Positions 49,252 through 58,398 are shown, counted from the stretch's first letter. The stretch: DNA of 64,000 nt from an uncultured Pelagibacteraceae bacterium (GCA_902587145.1 CACIKD010000001.1:1-64000), one strand, 5' to 3'. Notes: generated from the letters alone by a model not told the origin. Numbers and translations: made by a program.

Positions 49252-51012
49252 ATGACTACTTATAATGCTCCAGTTGAAGATATGATGTTTCTTTTTGATA
49301 ATCTTAAAGATAATAAGAATTATAAAGAGATTGATAAATTTAAAGAAATAAGCTCTGACTTAGTAAAAGATGTTTTAGATCAAGCAGCTAAAATAAATCA
49401 AGAAATCGTACATCCTCTTGCTAAAATAGGCGATGACAGTCCATGTGTTTATGAAAATGGAATCGTAAGATCTCCGCCAGGTTATAAAGAAGCTTATAAA
49501 AAATTTATTACTGACGGATGGACATCTTTGTCCTGTGATCCAAAATATGGTGGGCAAGGAATGCCAAAGACTGTCAGCACTTTTTTTGAAGAAATGTTAT
49601 CTTCAGCAAGTTTGTCATTTAAATTATATAGTGAATTAAGTATTGGAGCTTATAATTGCATCCTTCATCACGCAGATGATAAAATTAAGGACAAGTTTCT
49701 TCCCAAAATAGTAGAGGGAAAATGGAGTGGAACTATGTGTTTAACTGAGTCTCAATGTGGAACTGATTTAGGTTTAATAAAAACAAAAGCAATTAAAAAT
49801 TCAGATGGATCATTTTCTTTAACTGGACAGAAAATATTTATAACGTCTGGTGATCACGACTTAACAGAAAATATTATACATTTAGTTTTAGCAAAAATTC
49901 CAGGTGCACCTGCTGGCACTAAGGGAATAAGTTTATTTTTAGTTCCAAAGTTTAATGTTGATGAAAGTGGAGCAGTTGGATCTAGAAATGGTGTTAGCAC
50001 ATTATCTATTGAAACTAAAATGGGAATAAAAGGTTCACCAACTTGTGTTCTTAATTTTGATAATGCTAAGGGTTTTTTAATTGGTAAGGAAAATAAAGGA
50101 TTGAGCTCAATGTTTACAATGATGAATTTAGAGAGAATTATTGTTGGTATTCAAGGATTAGGGATTGCAGAAACTGCCTATCAAAATTCACTTGCTTATA
50201 CTAGAGAAAGAAAACAAGGTAAATCTAACGATAACAAAAATGGTGAAACAGATTTAATAATTAAACATGCAGATATCAGAAGAAGTTTAATGAACATGAA
50301 ATCAATAATTGAAGGTCAAAGATCTCTGGCTTTCTGGTTGTCCCAACAAGTTGATGTAAGTTTAAATCATTCGAATGAAAACGTTAGAAAAGAAGCAGAC
50401 GATATGGTCTCCTTAATGACACCTGTAGTAAAATCTTTTTTTTCAGATATGGGTATGGAGATAACAAATGAAGCAATACAAATTTTTGGTGGTTATGGCT
50501 ATACGAGAGATCAGGGTATCGAGCAATTATACAGAGATAATAGAATTACACCAATTTACGAAGGAACTAATTCTGTTCAAGCAATTGATTTAGTATTCAG
50601 AAAAGTACTTACTAATCGAACTTTGGAAAAATTTATATCCTTACTTCAAAATGAAATTAAAAATTGCAATGATAATGTTGAATTAAAAAGATTATCCAAT
50701 ATTCTTAAAGAAAAGATAAAACTTTTATTAGATTTTTCGAAATGGTTAGACGATAAGTTAAAAAATCAAAAAGATGATGTTAGTGCAGCATGCAATGACT
50801 TTTTGAAGGTTCTTGGTTATGTTGCTTTGGGTTTTTCTTGGCTTAAAATGACTAAAGTAAGTTTTGATAATTCAAGTAAAAATAAAAACTTTTATGAAGA
50901 AAAGATTAATACTGCGAAATACTTTTTTGATAAAATTCTACCTAGAATAGACAGTCATTATCATTCAGCAATAGCTGGTAGTGAAAGCTTGATGAAAGCA
51001 AAATTTAACTGA
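49252..51012 (+). CDS. dmdC: Acyl-CoA dehydrogenase, DmdC-like
   Basis: FAD-dependent acyl-CoA dehydrogenase of the long form with an extra C-terminal domain, 586 residues, the architecture and length of DmdC (methylmercaptopropionyl-CoA dehydrogenase). Motifs: MCLTESQCGTDLGLIKTKA (about 162-180), GTKGISLFLVP near 222, GGYGYTRDQGIEQLYRD near 412, and the catalytic base Glu437 in PIYEGTNSVQ. It starts directly after the FadN-type gene stop. The family covers many acyl-CoAs, so the dmdC label rests on size and on the adjacent DmdB-like and DmdA-like genes. Confidence 0.8.
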   Translation: MTTYNAPVEDMMFLFDNLKDNKNYKEIDKFKEISSDLVKDVLDQAAKINQEIVHPLAKIGDDSPCVYENGIVRSPPGYKEAYKKFITDGWTSLSCDPKYGGQGMPKTVSTFFEEMLSSASLSFKLYSELSIGAYNCILHHADDKIKDKFLPKIVEGKWSGTMCLTESQCGTDLGLIKTKAIKNSDGSFSLTGQKIFITSGDHDLTENIIHLVLAKIPGAPAGTKGISLFLVPKFNVDESGAVGSRNGVSTLSIETKMGIKGSPTCVLNFDNAKGFLIGKENKGLSSMFTMMNLERIIVGIQGLGIAETAYQNSLAYTRERKQGKSNDNKNGETDLIIKHADIRRSLMNMKSIIEGQRSLAFWLSQQVDVSLNHSNENVRKEADDMVSLMTPVVKSFFSDMGMEITNEAIQIFGGYGYTRDQGIEQLYRDNRITPIYEGTNSVQAIDLVFRKVLTNRTLEKFISLLQNEIKNCNDNVELKRLSNILKEKIKLLLDFSKWLDDKLKNQKDDVSAACNDFLKVLGYVALGFSWLKMTKVSFDNSSKNKNFYEEKINTAKYFFDKILPRIDSHYHSAIAGSESLMKAKFN

Positions 51013-51014
51013 AA

Positions 51015-52643
51015 ATGAGTGTTTACGAAAAAAATTTAGAAAAAAATAAAGCTAATTTCGTCCCCTTAACACCACTTACTTTTTTAGTTAGAGCAAAAGA
51101 AATCTACCCAAATTATGAAGCAGTAATTTATGAGAATAGAAATTACACATGGTCAGAGGTTTATAAAAGATGTGTAAAATTTGCCAGCGCTCTTTCAAAG
51201 ATTGGTATAAAAAAGGGGGACACTGTTTCTTTTTTAGCTTTTAATACACCTGAAATATTTGAAGCACATTATTCTGTGCCCATGACTGGAGCAGTTTTAA
51301 ATACAATTAATATTCGTTTAGATGCAAAAACGATTTCATATATTTTGGAACACGGAGAAGCAAAAGTTTTAGTTGTAGATCGCCAGCTTCATGTAGAAGT
51401 TAAAAAAGCTTTAAGCACTTTAAAAAGAAAGATTACCATTATTGATATTAACGATAAGCATGCAGATCAGTCAAAGTGTGAAAAGATTGGTGATAGAGAA
51501 TATGAAGAATTTCTAAAAACTGGGGATGAGAATTTTCAATGGAAAATGCCTGAGGATGAATGGCAAGCTCTTTCATTAAGTTATACTTCAGGTACAACAG
51601 GAAATCCTAAAGGAGTAGTATATCATCATAGAGGCTCTTACCTAATGTCTACTGGTAGCGCTACTGCTTGGAACATGCCCAATAGATTAAATTTTTTAAC
51701 TATTGTGCCTATGTTTCATTGTAATGGATGGGGTTATCCATGGACTGTACCAATGTTAATAGGTCGAACTATTTGTTTGAGAAATATTGACGTTAAAAAA
51801 ATTTTTGAGTTAATAGATAAATATAATGTTACGCATTTTGGAGGTGCTCCTATAGTTTTAAATATGATTACGGGCGCTCCCGAAAAAGACAGGAAAAAAT
51901 TAAAACAAAAAGTATATGTTTTAACAGCCGGTGCGCCACCTCCAAGTATCATTTTTAAAAAGATGAAGAGTCTTGGTTTCGAAGTAATGCATGTATATGG
52001 ATTAACAGAAACATACGGTCACGTAACACAATGTGCTTGGAACGAGTCTTGGGATGAGCTTAATGAAGAAAAACAAAATGAGATTAAAGCTCGACAAGGA
52101 GTTCGATATCCAAACACTGAAGGTGTAGCTATAATGGATCCTGAAACCATGAAAGAAGTACCTAAAGATGGTAAAACAATTGGTGAGATAATGATCAAAG
52201 GTAACGTGGTAATGAAAGGATATTTTAAGGACAAAGACGCAACCGATAAAGCCATGAAGGGTGGTTGGTTTCACACTGGGGATTTAGCGGTAATGCATCC
52301 TGATGGTTATGTAAAAATTCAAGATAGATCGAAAGATATAATTATCTCTGGAGGTGAAAATATTTCGTCTATAGAAATTGAAAATACTTTAGCTAAACAT
52401 CCATCCGTATCTATCGCCGCTGTTGTTGCAAAACCTGATGAGAAGTGGGGAGAGGTACCATGCGCATTCATAGAAATGGTAAAGGATAAACCGGTCACAG
52501 AAAAAGAACTAATCTCTTTTTGTAAAGAAACCTTAGCGGGATTTAAAGTTCCAAAAAAAGTCGAATTTTGTGATCTACCAAAAACCTCTACGGGAAAAAT
52601 TCAAAAATTTGAGTTAAGAAAAAAAGCTAAAGAATTAAACTAA
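51015..52643 (+). CDS. dmdB: Acyl-CoA ligase, DmdB-like
   Basis: AMP-forming acyl-CoA synthetase, 542 residues. Core motifs: LSYTSGTTGNPKGV (about 188-201), VYGLTETYG near 329, GWFHTGDLAVMHPDG near 415, RSKDIIISGGENIS near 436 and the C-terminal PKTSTGKIQK lysine near 530. The N-terminus (NFVPLTPLTFL) marks the medium-chain subfamily that contains DmdB, which activates methylmercaptopropionate. Located 2 nt after the DmdC-like gene and upstream of a DmdA-like gene. The substrate is inferred from this context and could also be an ordinary short- or medium-chain fatty acid. Confidence 0.78.
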   Translation: MSVYEKNLEKNKANFVPLTPLTFLVRAKEIYPNYEAVIYENRNYTWSEVYKRCVKFASALSKIGIKKGDTVSFLAFNTPEIFEAHYSVPMTGAVLNTINIRLDAKTISYILEHGEAKVLVVDRQLHVEVKKALSTLKRKITIIDINDKHADQSKCEKIGDREYEEFLKTGDENFQWKMPEDEWQALSLSYTSGTTGNPKGVVYHHRGSYLMSTGSATAWNMPNRLNFLTIVPMFHCNGWGYPWTVPMLIGRTICLRNIDVKKIFELIDKYNVTHFGGAPIVLNMITGAPEKDRKKLKQKVYVLTAGAPPPSIIFKKMKSLGFEVMHVYGLTETYGHVTQCAWNESWDELNEEKQNEIKARQGVRYPNTEGVAIMDPETMKEVPKDGKTIGEIMIKGNVVMKGYFKDKDATDKAMKGGWFHTGDLAVMHPDGYVKIQDRSKDIIISGGENISSIEIENTLAKHPSVSIAAVVAKPDEKWGEVPCAFIEMVKDKPVTEKELISFCKETLAGFKVPKKVEFCDLPKTSTGKIQKFELRKKAKELN

Positions 52644-52656
52644 TTTAATTATAATA

Positions 52657-53106
52657 ATGGCAAAAATTTCAATTAATCTTAAATGGAGTCTTAATGGTGG
52701 AGAATTATTACCTGGTAAATATTCAAATAAACATCAAATTGAATTTAACAATGAAATTGTTATTAATGGAGACGCAGCCCCAGATTGGAATGGAAGTAAA
52801 CAAAATAGTAATCCCGAACAAGCCCTTGCAGCAGCTTTAAGCAGTTGTCATATGATGACTTTTTTAGCTCTTGCAGCCAAAATGAATTGGCCGGTATCAG
52901 GATATACAGATAACGCGATAGCTACTTTAGGAAAAAATTCCAAAGGCAAAATGTCAGTAACTAATATTGAATTAAATCCAAAGATAGCATTTTCAAAAGA
53001 ATTTTCTGTAGATGAAAACAAAATGAAAGAAGTACAAGAGAGAGCTCATCGATATTGTTTTATAGCAAATTCTTTGTCAGATGAAGTAAAGGTAAAGATT
53101 AATTAA
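52657..53106 (+). CDS. OsmC-family thiol peroxidase
   Basis: 149-residue OsmC/Ohr-fold protein. Two redox cysteines are placed as in the family: Cys64 (LSSCHMMTFLAL) and Cys134 (AHRYCFIANSL). The NPEQALAAALSSCHMM helix is diagnostic. It probably reduces organic hydroperoxides. It sits 13 nt after the acyl-CoA ligase, inside the catabolic operon, where it might protect against lipid or sulfur-compound peroxides (inference). Confidence 0.87.
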   Translation: MAKISINLKWSLNGGELLPGKYSNKHQIEFNNEIVINGDAAPDWNGSKQNSNPEQALAAALSSCHMMTFLALAAKMNWPVSGYTDNAIATLGKNSKGKMSVTNIELNPKIAFSKEFSVDENKMKEVQERAHRYCFIANSLSDEVKVKIN

Positions 53107-53109
53107 CCC

Positions 53110-53919
53110 ATGAATTATAGAAAAAATAGCAAAGTTTTAGAAACTTATTTAAATGAAAATGGGGTAATGCGTTTTAACTTAAATAGTCCAGAGAATTTAA
53201 ATGCTCTGTCTGAAAATATGATGGATTTAATGCAAAATGCTTTGGACAAGGCAAGTCATAATAAAAATGTAAGAGTAATAATAATTTCTGGAGAGGGATC
53301 AACATTTTCATCTGGACATGACTTAAAAGAGTTGAAGGGTGCAAGAAAAGGTGCAGATAAAGGAAAAAAATATTTTTTAAAAATAATGAAAAAATGTTCA
53401 AAGATGATGCAAACAATAATTAAATGTCCAAAACCAATAATTGCAGAAGTTGAAGGAACAGCAACAGCTGCTGGGTGTCAATTAGTTGCAAGTTGTGATT
53501 TAGCATATGCAAGCAGTTCAGCTAAATTTGCAACGCCTGGAGTAAATATAGGTCTATTTTGTTCAACACCCATGGTTGCTATTTCGAGAAACTTATCCAA
53601 CAAACATTCTATGGAAATGCTTTTAACTGGAGAATTAATTTCATCAGATAAGGCCGCTAAAATTGGTTTGATCAATGATGTTATTGAAATAAATGAACTT
53701 AAAGACTTTGTATTAGATAAAGCCAAAAAAATTTCAAAAAAATCCTCAGTAACTTTAAAAATTGGTAAAGAAGCTTTTTATAAGCAATTAGATATGAAAC
53801 TTTCCGATGCTTACGATTATGCTTCAAAGGTAATGGTTCAAAATATGCTTAAACTGGATGCAAAAGAGGGTATCGATGCTTTTATTGATAAACGAGAACC
53901 TAACTGGAAAGATAAATAA
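53110..53919 (+). CDS. Crotonase-fold protein lacking both catalytic glutamates (ECHDC3-like)
   Basis: 269-residue enoyl-CoA hydratase/isomerase-family protein, the size of DmdD. The CoA-binding and oxyanion regions are clear: FSSGHDLKEL (67-76), AEVEGTATAAGCQLVASCDLA (key AAGC, 121-124). True hydratases carry two glutamates 20 residues apart; here those positions are Gln124 and Gly144. This pattern, together with GLFCSTPMVAISR, resembles the ECHDC3-type branch, whose chemistry is unclear. So it is unlikely to be a standard hydratase or DmdD despite its place in the cluster. Confidence 0.82.
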   Translation: MNYRKNSKVLETYLNENGVMRFNLNSPENLNALSENMMDLMQNALDKASHNKNVRVIIISGEGSTFSSGHDLKELKGARKGADKGKKYFLKIMKKCSKMMQTIIKCPKPIIAEVEGTATAAGCQLVASCDLAYASSSAKFATPGVNIGLFCSTPMVAISRNLSNKHSMEMLLTGELISSDKAAKIGLINDVIEINELKDFVLDKAKKISKKSSVTLKIGKEAFYKQLDMKLSDAYDYASKVMVQNMLKLDAKEGIDAFIDKREPNWKDK

Positions 53920-53939
53920 TTTTTAATAAAGGCTTTGAA

Positions 53940-54716
53940 TTGATTACAGAAATTAAAAAGAAAAAAATATTTTCAAACGATGTTGGGCATCCTTTTGATA
54001 AAAAAAAACCGACTATCATTCTATTACATGGTAGCGGCCAATCTCATGTTGTTTGGTCTTTAACTGATCAATTTTTAGCTGATAAAGGTTTTAATGTATT
54101 TACCTTGGATCTTCCAGGACATGGTAATTCCGAAGGACCTTGTTTAAAATCAATAGAAGAAATATCAAATTGGATAAATGATTTTGTTGATCATGTTGGT
54201 ATTGAAAAATCTATATTGGTTGCTCATTCTCAAGGATGCTTAGAGGCTCTTGAATTTGCAAAAAGTTTTCCAAAAAAAGTAGAAAAAATAGTTTTCATTG
54301 CAGGGTCATATTCTATACCTGTTAACAAAAGTTTAATTGATCTAGCTTTATCTGGTGATATGGAAGCTATAAATTTAATGATGAAATGGGGATACGGATC
54401 TTCAAAACAATTTATTGGAGGCAATCCATTACAAAAAATACTTAATTCTTCTAGAGAGGTAAGAGAGGTTCTAGCTGTAGACTTAATTGCTTGTAATAAT
54501 TACAAAAATGGTGCTGATGCGGTAAAAAGCATAACGTGTCCAACGTTTTTTATTTTTGGTGAAATTGATAAGATGATTAGACTAGAATCAGGAGAAAAAT
54601 TTGCAAAAATGATTAAAAAATCTAAAGTTCATATAATTAAAAATTGTGGTCATATGATAATTTTGGAAAATGCATTTGAGATGAGAGAAAAGATTTTAGA
54701 ATTTTTAAACAAATGA
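53940..54716 (+). CDS. Alpha/beta hydrolase
   Basis: 258-residue alpha/beta-hydrolase fold enzyme. Nucleophile elbow AHSQGC with Ser97, oxyanion region LLHGSGQ (28-34), acid in FGEIDKM near 212 and histidine in NCGHMI near 238. The start is TTG at 53940; no closer ATG precedes the first strand. Candidate roles are CoA-thioester or ester hydrolysis in the operon. Substrate cannot be read from sequence. Overlaps the DmdA-like gene by 4 nt. Confidence 0.85.
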   Translation: MITEIKKKKIFSNDVGHPFDKKKPTIILLHGSGQSHVVWSLTDQFLADKGFNVFTLDLPGHGNSEGPCLKSIEEISNWINDFVDHVGIEKSILVAHSQGCLEALEFAKSFPKKVEKIVFIAGSYSIPVNKSLIDLALSGDMEAINLMMKWGYGSSKQFIGGNPLQKILNSSREVREVLAVDLIACNNYKNGADAVKSITCPTFFIFGEIDKMIRLESGEKFAKMIKKSKVHIIKNCGHMIILENAFEMREKILEFLNK

Positions 54717-55819
54717 AGAATTTTTACATAAGTAAATCACGAAGAGTAAGGTCTACACCTTTTACAAAAAAAATAGAAGAGCAGGGTGTCAAAAGCTATA
54801 CAGTTTATAACCATATGTTATTGCCAACCTCTTTTTCCAATATTGATGAAGAATACTTGCATTTGAAAAAAGATGTTCAAATTTGGGATGTTTCAGTGCA
54901 AAGAGAAATAGAAATTTCTGGTAAAGACGCACATCAACTAGTGCAATTAATGACATGTAGAGATCTTTCTAAATCAAAAGTAGGCAGTTGTTATTATGTA
55001 CCATTAATTGACTCAAATGGTGGGATGGTAAATGATCCTTTAATTTATAAGTTAGAGGATAATATTTGGAGAGTTTGTATAGCTGACTCAGATGTTCTTT
55101 TGTATGCCAAAGGAATTGCAGCAGGAAAAAAGCTAAATGTAAAAATATTTGAAGCAAATATTGATACTTTAGCTGTACAAGGTCCAAAGTCATTTAAATT
55201 AATGGAGGATGTATTTGGAAAAGAAATTAGCGAGTTAAAATTTTTTAAATATAATTTTTTCAAATTTAAAAATAATAAGTTTTTGATTTCTAGATCAGGG
55301 TTTTCTAAACAAGGAGGTTATGAAATTCATGTAGAAAATGTAAAAGCTGGTTTAGAACTATATGATTATTTTTTTGAGGTAGGAAAAAAATATAATATTA
55401 AACCAGGAGCACCTAATCATGCTGAAAGAATTGAAGGAGGCTTATTGTCATATGGAAACGATATGCTTATAAGCGATAATCCGTTTGAATGTGGTTTTGA
55501 AAAACTAGTTCATCTAAGCGACAATGTAGAATTTATAGGGAAAGACAGTTTAAAAAAGATTTTGAAAAATGGTATTAAAAGAAAACTAATGGGTGTAAAG
55601 ATTAATTCAGATACGTTAAACTTAACCAGCGTGGATTTGTTAAATAAAAAAAAACAAATAATAGGTAATTTGAGATCTGCTGCTTTTTCTCCAACTTTCA
55701 AGAAGATAGTTGGAATAGCTATGATTAATAAAGAATATTGTAAAAATAATGAGATTTTTAATATCAATTTAAATGATAATTTAATTGATGGTGAAGTTTG
55801 TGAATTACCAATAATTTAA
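54713..55819 (+). CDS. dmdA: DMSP demethylase-family protein (DmdA-like, GcvT fold)
   Basis: 368-residue GcvT-fold protein of the DmdA group, which transfers a methyl group from dimethylsulfoniopropionate to tetrahydrofolate, leaving methylmercaptopropionate. The length equals DmdA, and recognisable DmdA-type segments run along it: SKSRRVRSTPFTKK (7-20), YTVYNHMLLPT near 33, VQLMTCRDLSKSKVG near 79, ARSG-equivalent SRSGFSKQGGYEIHV near 184, and ERIEGGLLSYGNDM near 238. Several positions differ from the HTCC1062 enzyme as I remember it (for example Phe in SGFSKQGG), so a paralogue in the same family is possible. Neighbouring DmdB/DmdC-like genes favour DmdA. Confidence 0.72.
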   Translation: MKNFYISKSRRVRSTPFTKKIEEQGVKSYTVYNHMLLPTSFSNIDEEYLHLKKDVQIWDVSVQREIEISGKDAHQLVQLMTCRDLSKSKVGSCYYVPLIDSNGGMVNDPLIYKLEDNIWRVCIADSDVLLYAKGIAAGKKLNVKIFEANIDTLAVQGPKSFKLMEDVFGKEISELKFFKYNFFKFKNNKFLISRSGFSKQGGYEIHVENVKAGLELYDYFFEVGKKYNIKPGAPNHAERIEGGLLSYGNDMLISDNPFECGFEKLVHLSDNVEFIGKDSLKKILKNGIKRKLMGVKINSDTLNLTSVDLLNKKKQIIGNLRSAAFSPTFKKIVGIAMINKEYCKNNEIFNINLNDNLIDGEVCELPII

Positions 55820-55820
55820 T

Positions 55821-56105
55821 ATGAAAAAAGCAAAAATTTATATTCCTTCTAAAACTGCAACTCAATCAGGTTTGGGGAAAGAGGATAAGTGGATTTTGGA
55901 GTTTGACTCTAAAGATACCACCACAAATCCATTAATGGGGTGGGAGTCTTCAAATGATACAATGGGAGAGGTAAAAATTGAATTTTCAACAAAAGATAAA
56001 GCAATAGAATATGCTAAAAATAACAATATTTCTTACAAAGTCATTGAGCCTAATAAAAGAAAATTTATTATCAAATCTTATGCGGAGAATTTTACTAAGA
56101 ATTAA
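55821..56105 (+). CDS. NDUFS4-like ETC complex I subunit
   Basis: 94-residue protein of the ETC complex I accessory subunit family (NDUFS4, 18-kDa type). The pattern AKIYIPSKTATQSG (3-16), KWILEFDSKDTTTNPLMGW with WESSNDTMGEV, and KAIEYAKNNNISYKVIEPNKR matches the family along its whole length. In alphaproteobacteria it joins respiratory complex I and is usually encoded away from the nuo operon. It starts 1 nt after the DmdA-like stop, so it is co-transcribed with the catabolic genes. Confidence 0.9.
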   Translation: MKKAKIYIPSKTATQSGLGKEDKWILEFDSKDTTTNPLMGWESSNDTMGEVKIEFSTKDKAIEYAKNNNISYKVIEPNKRKFIIKSYAENFTKN

Positions 56106-56107
56106 TT

Positions 56108-57112
56108 ATGTGGCGTAGTTTTTTTACAGATAAAAAATGGCTTTTGTGGTCCTGGGGTGGTTTCGCTTTTATAATACTATCTCTTTTAGCTCAGACCTAT
56201 ATAGATGTTAAAATAAACGAGTGGTATAAGGGATTTTACGACCTTTTACAAAAAGCCCCAGAACGTGAATTATCAGAATTTTATGACGGTATTTACCTAT
56301 TTATGAAATTGGCTATCCCTTACGTCATTATTTATACAGTTACCAATTATTTTACTAGACTTTGGGCTTTTAGATGGCGAGAGGCTATGACATTTTCTTA
56401 TATGCCTTATTGGAGAGCAGTGGATGCTAAAGTAGAAGGCGCATCTCAAAGAATCCAAGAAGATGCCATGAATTTTGCCAAAATAGTTGAGAGTTTAGGC
56501 TTACAAATAGTAAGAGCTATAATGCTTTTGATAGCCTTTATTCCCATTTTATGGGGCTTATCCTCAAATGTAGTAATACCTTTTTTTAAAGATATCACCG
56601 GCTCTCTAGTTTGGGTTTCTTTAACAGCTAGTTTGGGAGGTTTAGTAATAAGCTGGTTAGTTGGAATTAAACTTCCAGGTTTAGAATATAACAATCAAAA
56701 AGTTGAAGCAGCCTTTAGAAAAGAACTTGTTTACGGTGAAGATGATAGAAAAAACTACGTCCAAGCACCAACAATTTTTCAATTATTTACCGGAATAAAA
56801 TTTAATTATCACAGACTATTTTTACATTATGGCTATTTCGATCTTTGGATAATTATGTACAATCAAACAATGATAATAGTTCCTTATCTTTTAATGGGAC
56901 CTGGATTATTTACTGGTGCAATGACATTAGGTGTTTTAATTCAAACCTCATCAGCTTTCAGAGAGGTTCAAAGTAGTTTTTCTTTATTTTTACAAAACTG
57001 GACAAGAATAACTGAATTAAGATCTATTTATAAACGTCTAAATGAATTCGAGACTGCGATTAATTTTGGAAATAAGTTGAGAAAACCTCGAAAATCTGAT
57101 GTAAGAGCTTAA
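56108..57112 (+). CDS. SbmA/BacA-like family transporter
   Basis: 334-residue inner-membrane protein of the SbmA/BacA family, with about seven membrane segments and no ATPase domain. Hallmarks: WYKGFYDLLQKA near 37, YFTRLWAFRWREAMT near 80, EGASQRIQEDAMNFAKIVE near 108 (key QRIQED), and FREVQSSFSLFLQNWTRITELRS near 288 (key FREV and NWTRI). Known relatives import peptides and modified antimicrobial peptides. Role in SAR11 unknown. It shares one base with the following AEC gene. Confidence 0.88.
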   Translation: MWRSFFTDKKWLLWSWGGFAFIILSLLAQTYIDVKINEWYKGFYDLLQKAPERELSEFYDGIYLFMKLAIPYVIIYTVTNYFTRLWAFRWREAMTFSYMPYWRAVDAKVEGASQRIQEDAMNFAKIVESLGLQIVRAIMLLIAFIPILWGLSSNVVIPFFKDITGSLVWVSLTASLGGLVISWLVGIKLPGLEYNNQKVEAAFRKELVYGEDDRKNYVQAPTIFQLFTGIKFNYHRLFLHYGYFDLWIIMYNQTMIIVPYLLMGPGLFTGAMTLGVLIQTSSAFREVQSSFSLFLQNWTRITELRSIYKRLNEFETAINFGNKLRKPRKSDVRA

Positions 57113-58011
57113 TGGAGCTCTATATAAAGTTAATTGATGTTCTTTTCCCTGTCTTCTTTATTATTGGTGTAGGTTATTATCTTGGTAAAAAAGATCCAAA
57201 TTTTGACACAACTTTCATAACAAATTTCGCTGGAAATATCGGTACACCAGCTATGATTTTTTATACAATTACAACAACCGGTGTAACTCTTGATGTATTT
57301 ATAGAATATTTTATTTATGCTGTAATAATAATTGCAGGATTCTCAATTGTCGGTTTCATATTTTTATTTATTCTTAAAAAAGATACTATTACAGAATTAC
57401 CGCCATTAATTTTACCAAATACTGGAAACATGGGTGTTCCTATATGTCTCTTTGCTTATGGTACAGAAGGACTAGGTGTGGCATCTGCAATTGCATCTGT
57501 AATTATTTTATTTCACTTCACTATCGGTGTTTTATTAGCGAAAAAAAGTTTTTCATTAGATATTTTAGTAAAAAACGTTCCTATCTATGGAATTATTATT
57601 GCGGTTCTTTTTCTTTACTTTAAATGGGAAGTTCCAGGTTATATTGAGAACACTACATTTTTATTAACTTATACAACAATATTTTTAGTTTTAATGTCAT
57701 TGGGTATCGCATTAACAAGACTTAAAGTTGTTTCTTGGACACATGCATCTATACTTGGTGCGGTTAGGGTGGTTATTGGTCCAATTATAGGATTTGCTTT
57801 TATTAAATTTTTAGGACTTACGGGTTTTGCTGCTGGGGTTCTCTTAATTCAATCTTCTATGCCCAGTGCAGTTTTAACATATTTAGTTGGTTCAATGTAT
57901 TCAGAAAAGAGGGCAGTAGACAACGTAGCTAGTGTTATAGTTACTTCTACGTTAATGTCATTTATATCAGCACCTATTATCGTTTATATAAGTCTTCGTT
58001 TTTTTCAATAA
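57112..58011 (+). CDS. AEC-family permease
   Basis: 299-residue auxin-efflux-carrier-type membrane protein with about ten hydrophobic segments. NTGNMGVPICLFAYG near 102 and the mirrored QSSMPSAVLTYLVGSMY near 247 are typical of the broken helices that bind substrate. Family members move organic acids such as malate or malonate. Last gene of the plus-strand operon before a 380-nt gap. Confidence 0.87.
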   Translation: MELYIKLIDVLFPVFFIIGVGYYLGKKDPNFDTTFITNFAGNIGTPAMIFYTITTTGVTLDVFIEYFIYAVIIIAGFSIVGFIFLFILKKDTITELPPLILPNTGNMGVPICLFAYGTEGLGVASAIASVIILFHFTIGVLLAKKSFSLDILVKNVPIYGIIIAVLFLYFKWEVPGYIENTTFLLTYTTIFLVLMSLGIALTRLKVVSWTHASILGAVRVVIGPIIGFAFIKFLGLTGFAAGVLLIQSSMPSAVLTYLVGSMYSEKRAVDNVASVIVTSTLMSFISAPIIVYISLRFFQ

Positions 58012-58391
58012 ATACAATGACTTATAATATATTATTAAAGTAAAATATTAGTATATAAGTAAATAATACTTACCTTAATATAATAATATTATTAAAAACA
58101 TTGGTATTATTGACAAATTTATAAAACATTTTAGGAAAAAAAAATTATATTAAGTAAAATCCATCAAATCAGAGTTTAAAAATACCACTAAAAACAATGA
58201 TTTTTAAGTCTTCTAGAAGTAGCTAATAGTGCGAATTCTAGAGCAATGCATAAAGGGAATATAGCGTTTAAAAGCCCATAGATAGCATTTTTTTTGCGAT
58301 TTTATATTATGTGGTACAACTGAGCCGCGAGTAAGCAAAAAAAGCAACCAAAGATTGAGAATTATGCTAAAACGCGCGTCAAACAACAATT
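58012..58391. other. 380-nt gap between convergent genes, with decayed reading frames
   Basis: This is by far the longest stretch without a solid gene here. The left part (58012-58190) is almost pure A/T and contains a perfect palindrome TAATAATATTATTA (58081-58094). The right part (58200-58391) is clearly richer in G/C. On the minus strand it holds a 58-codon frame with TTG start (58213-58389). Another frame would end in a membrane-like stretch AIYGLLNAIFPLCIALEFA but is cut by stops. This looks like a decayed gene or integration scar. No tRNA or convincing terminator was found. Confidence 0.55.
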
Positions 58392-58398
58392 CTAGAGC
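58234..58398. repeat. Pair of 11-bp direct repeats, AATTCTAGAGC
   Basis: AATTCTAGAGC occurs at 58234-58244 and again at 58388-58398, 154 bp apart start to start; the second copy runs into the 3' end of the MGMT gene. TCTAGA occurs once more at 58212-58217. The copies flank the G/C-richer decayed segment and could be a scar of insertion or excision. Chance is not excluded. Confidence 0.45.

Noticed and set aside
58213..58389. 58-codon TTG-start minus-strand gene in the gap
   Set aside because: No ribosome-binding site, cysteine- and aromatic-rich random-looking product, and a competing decayed frame; kept only as part of the gap description.
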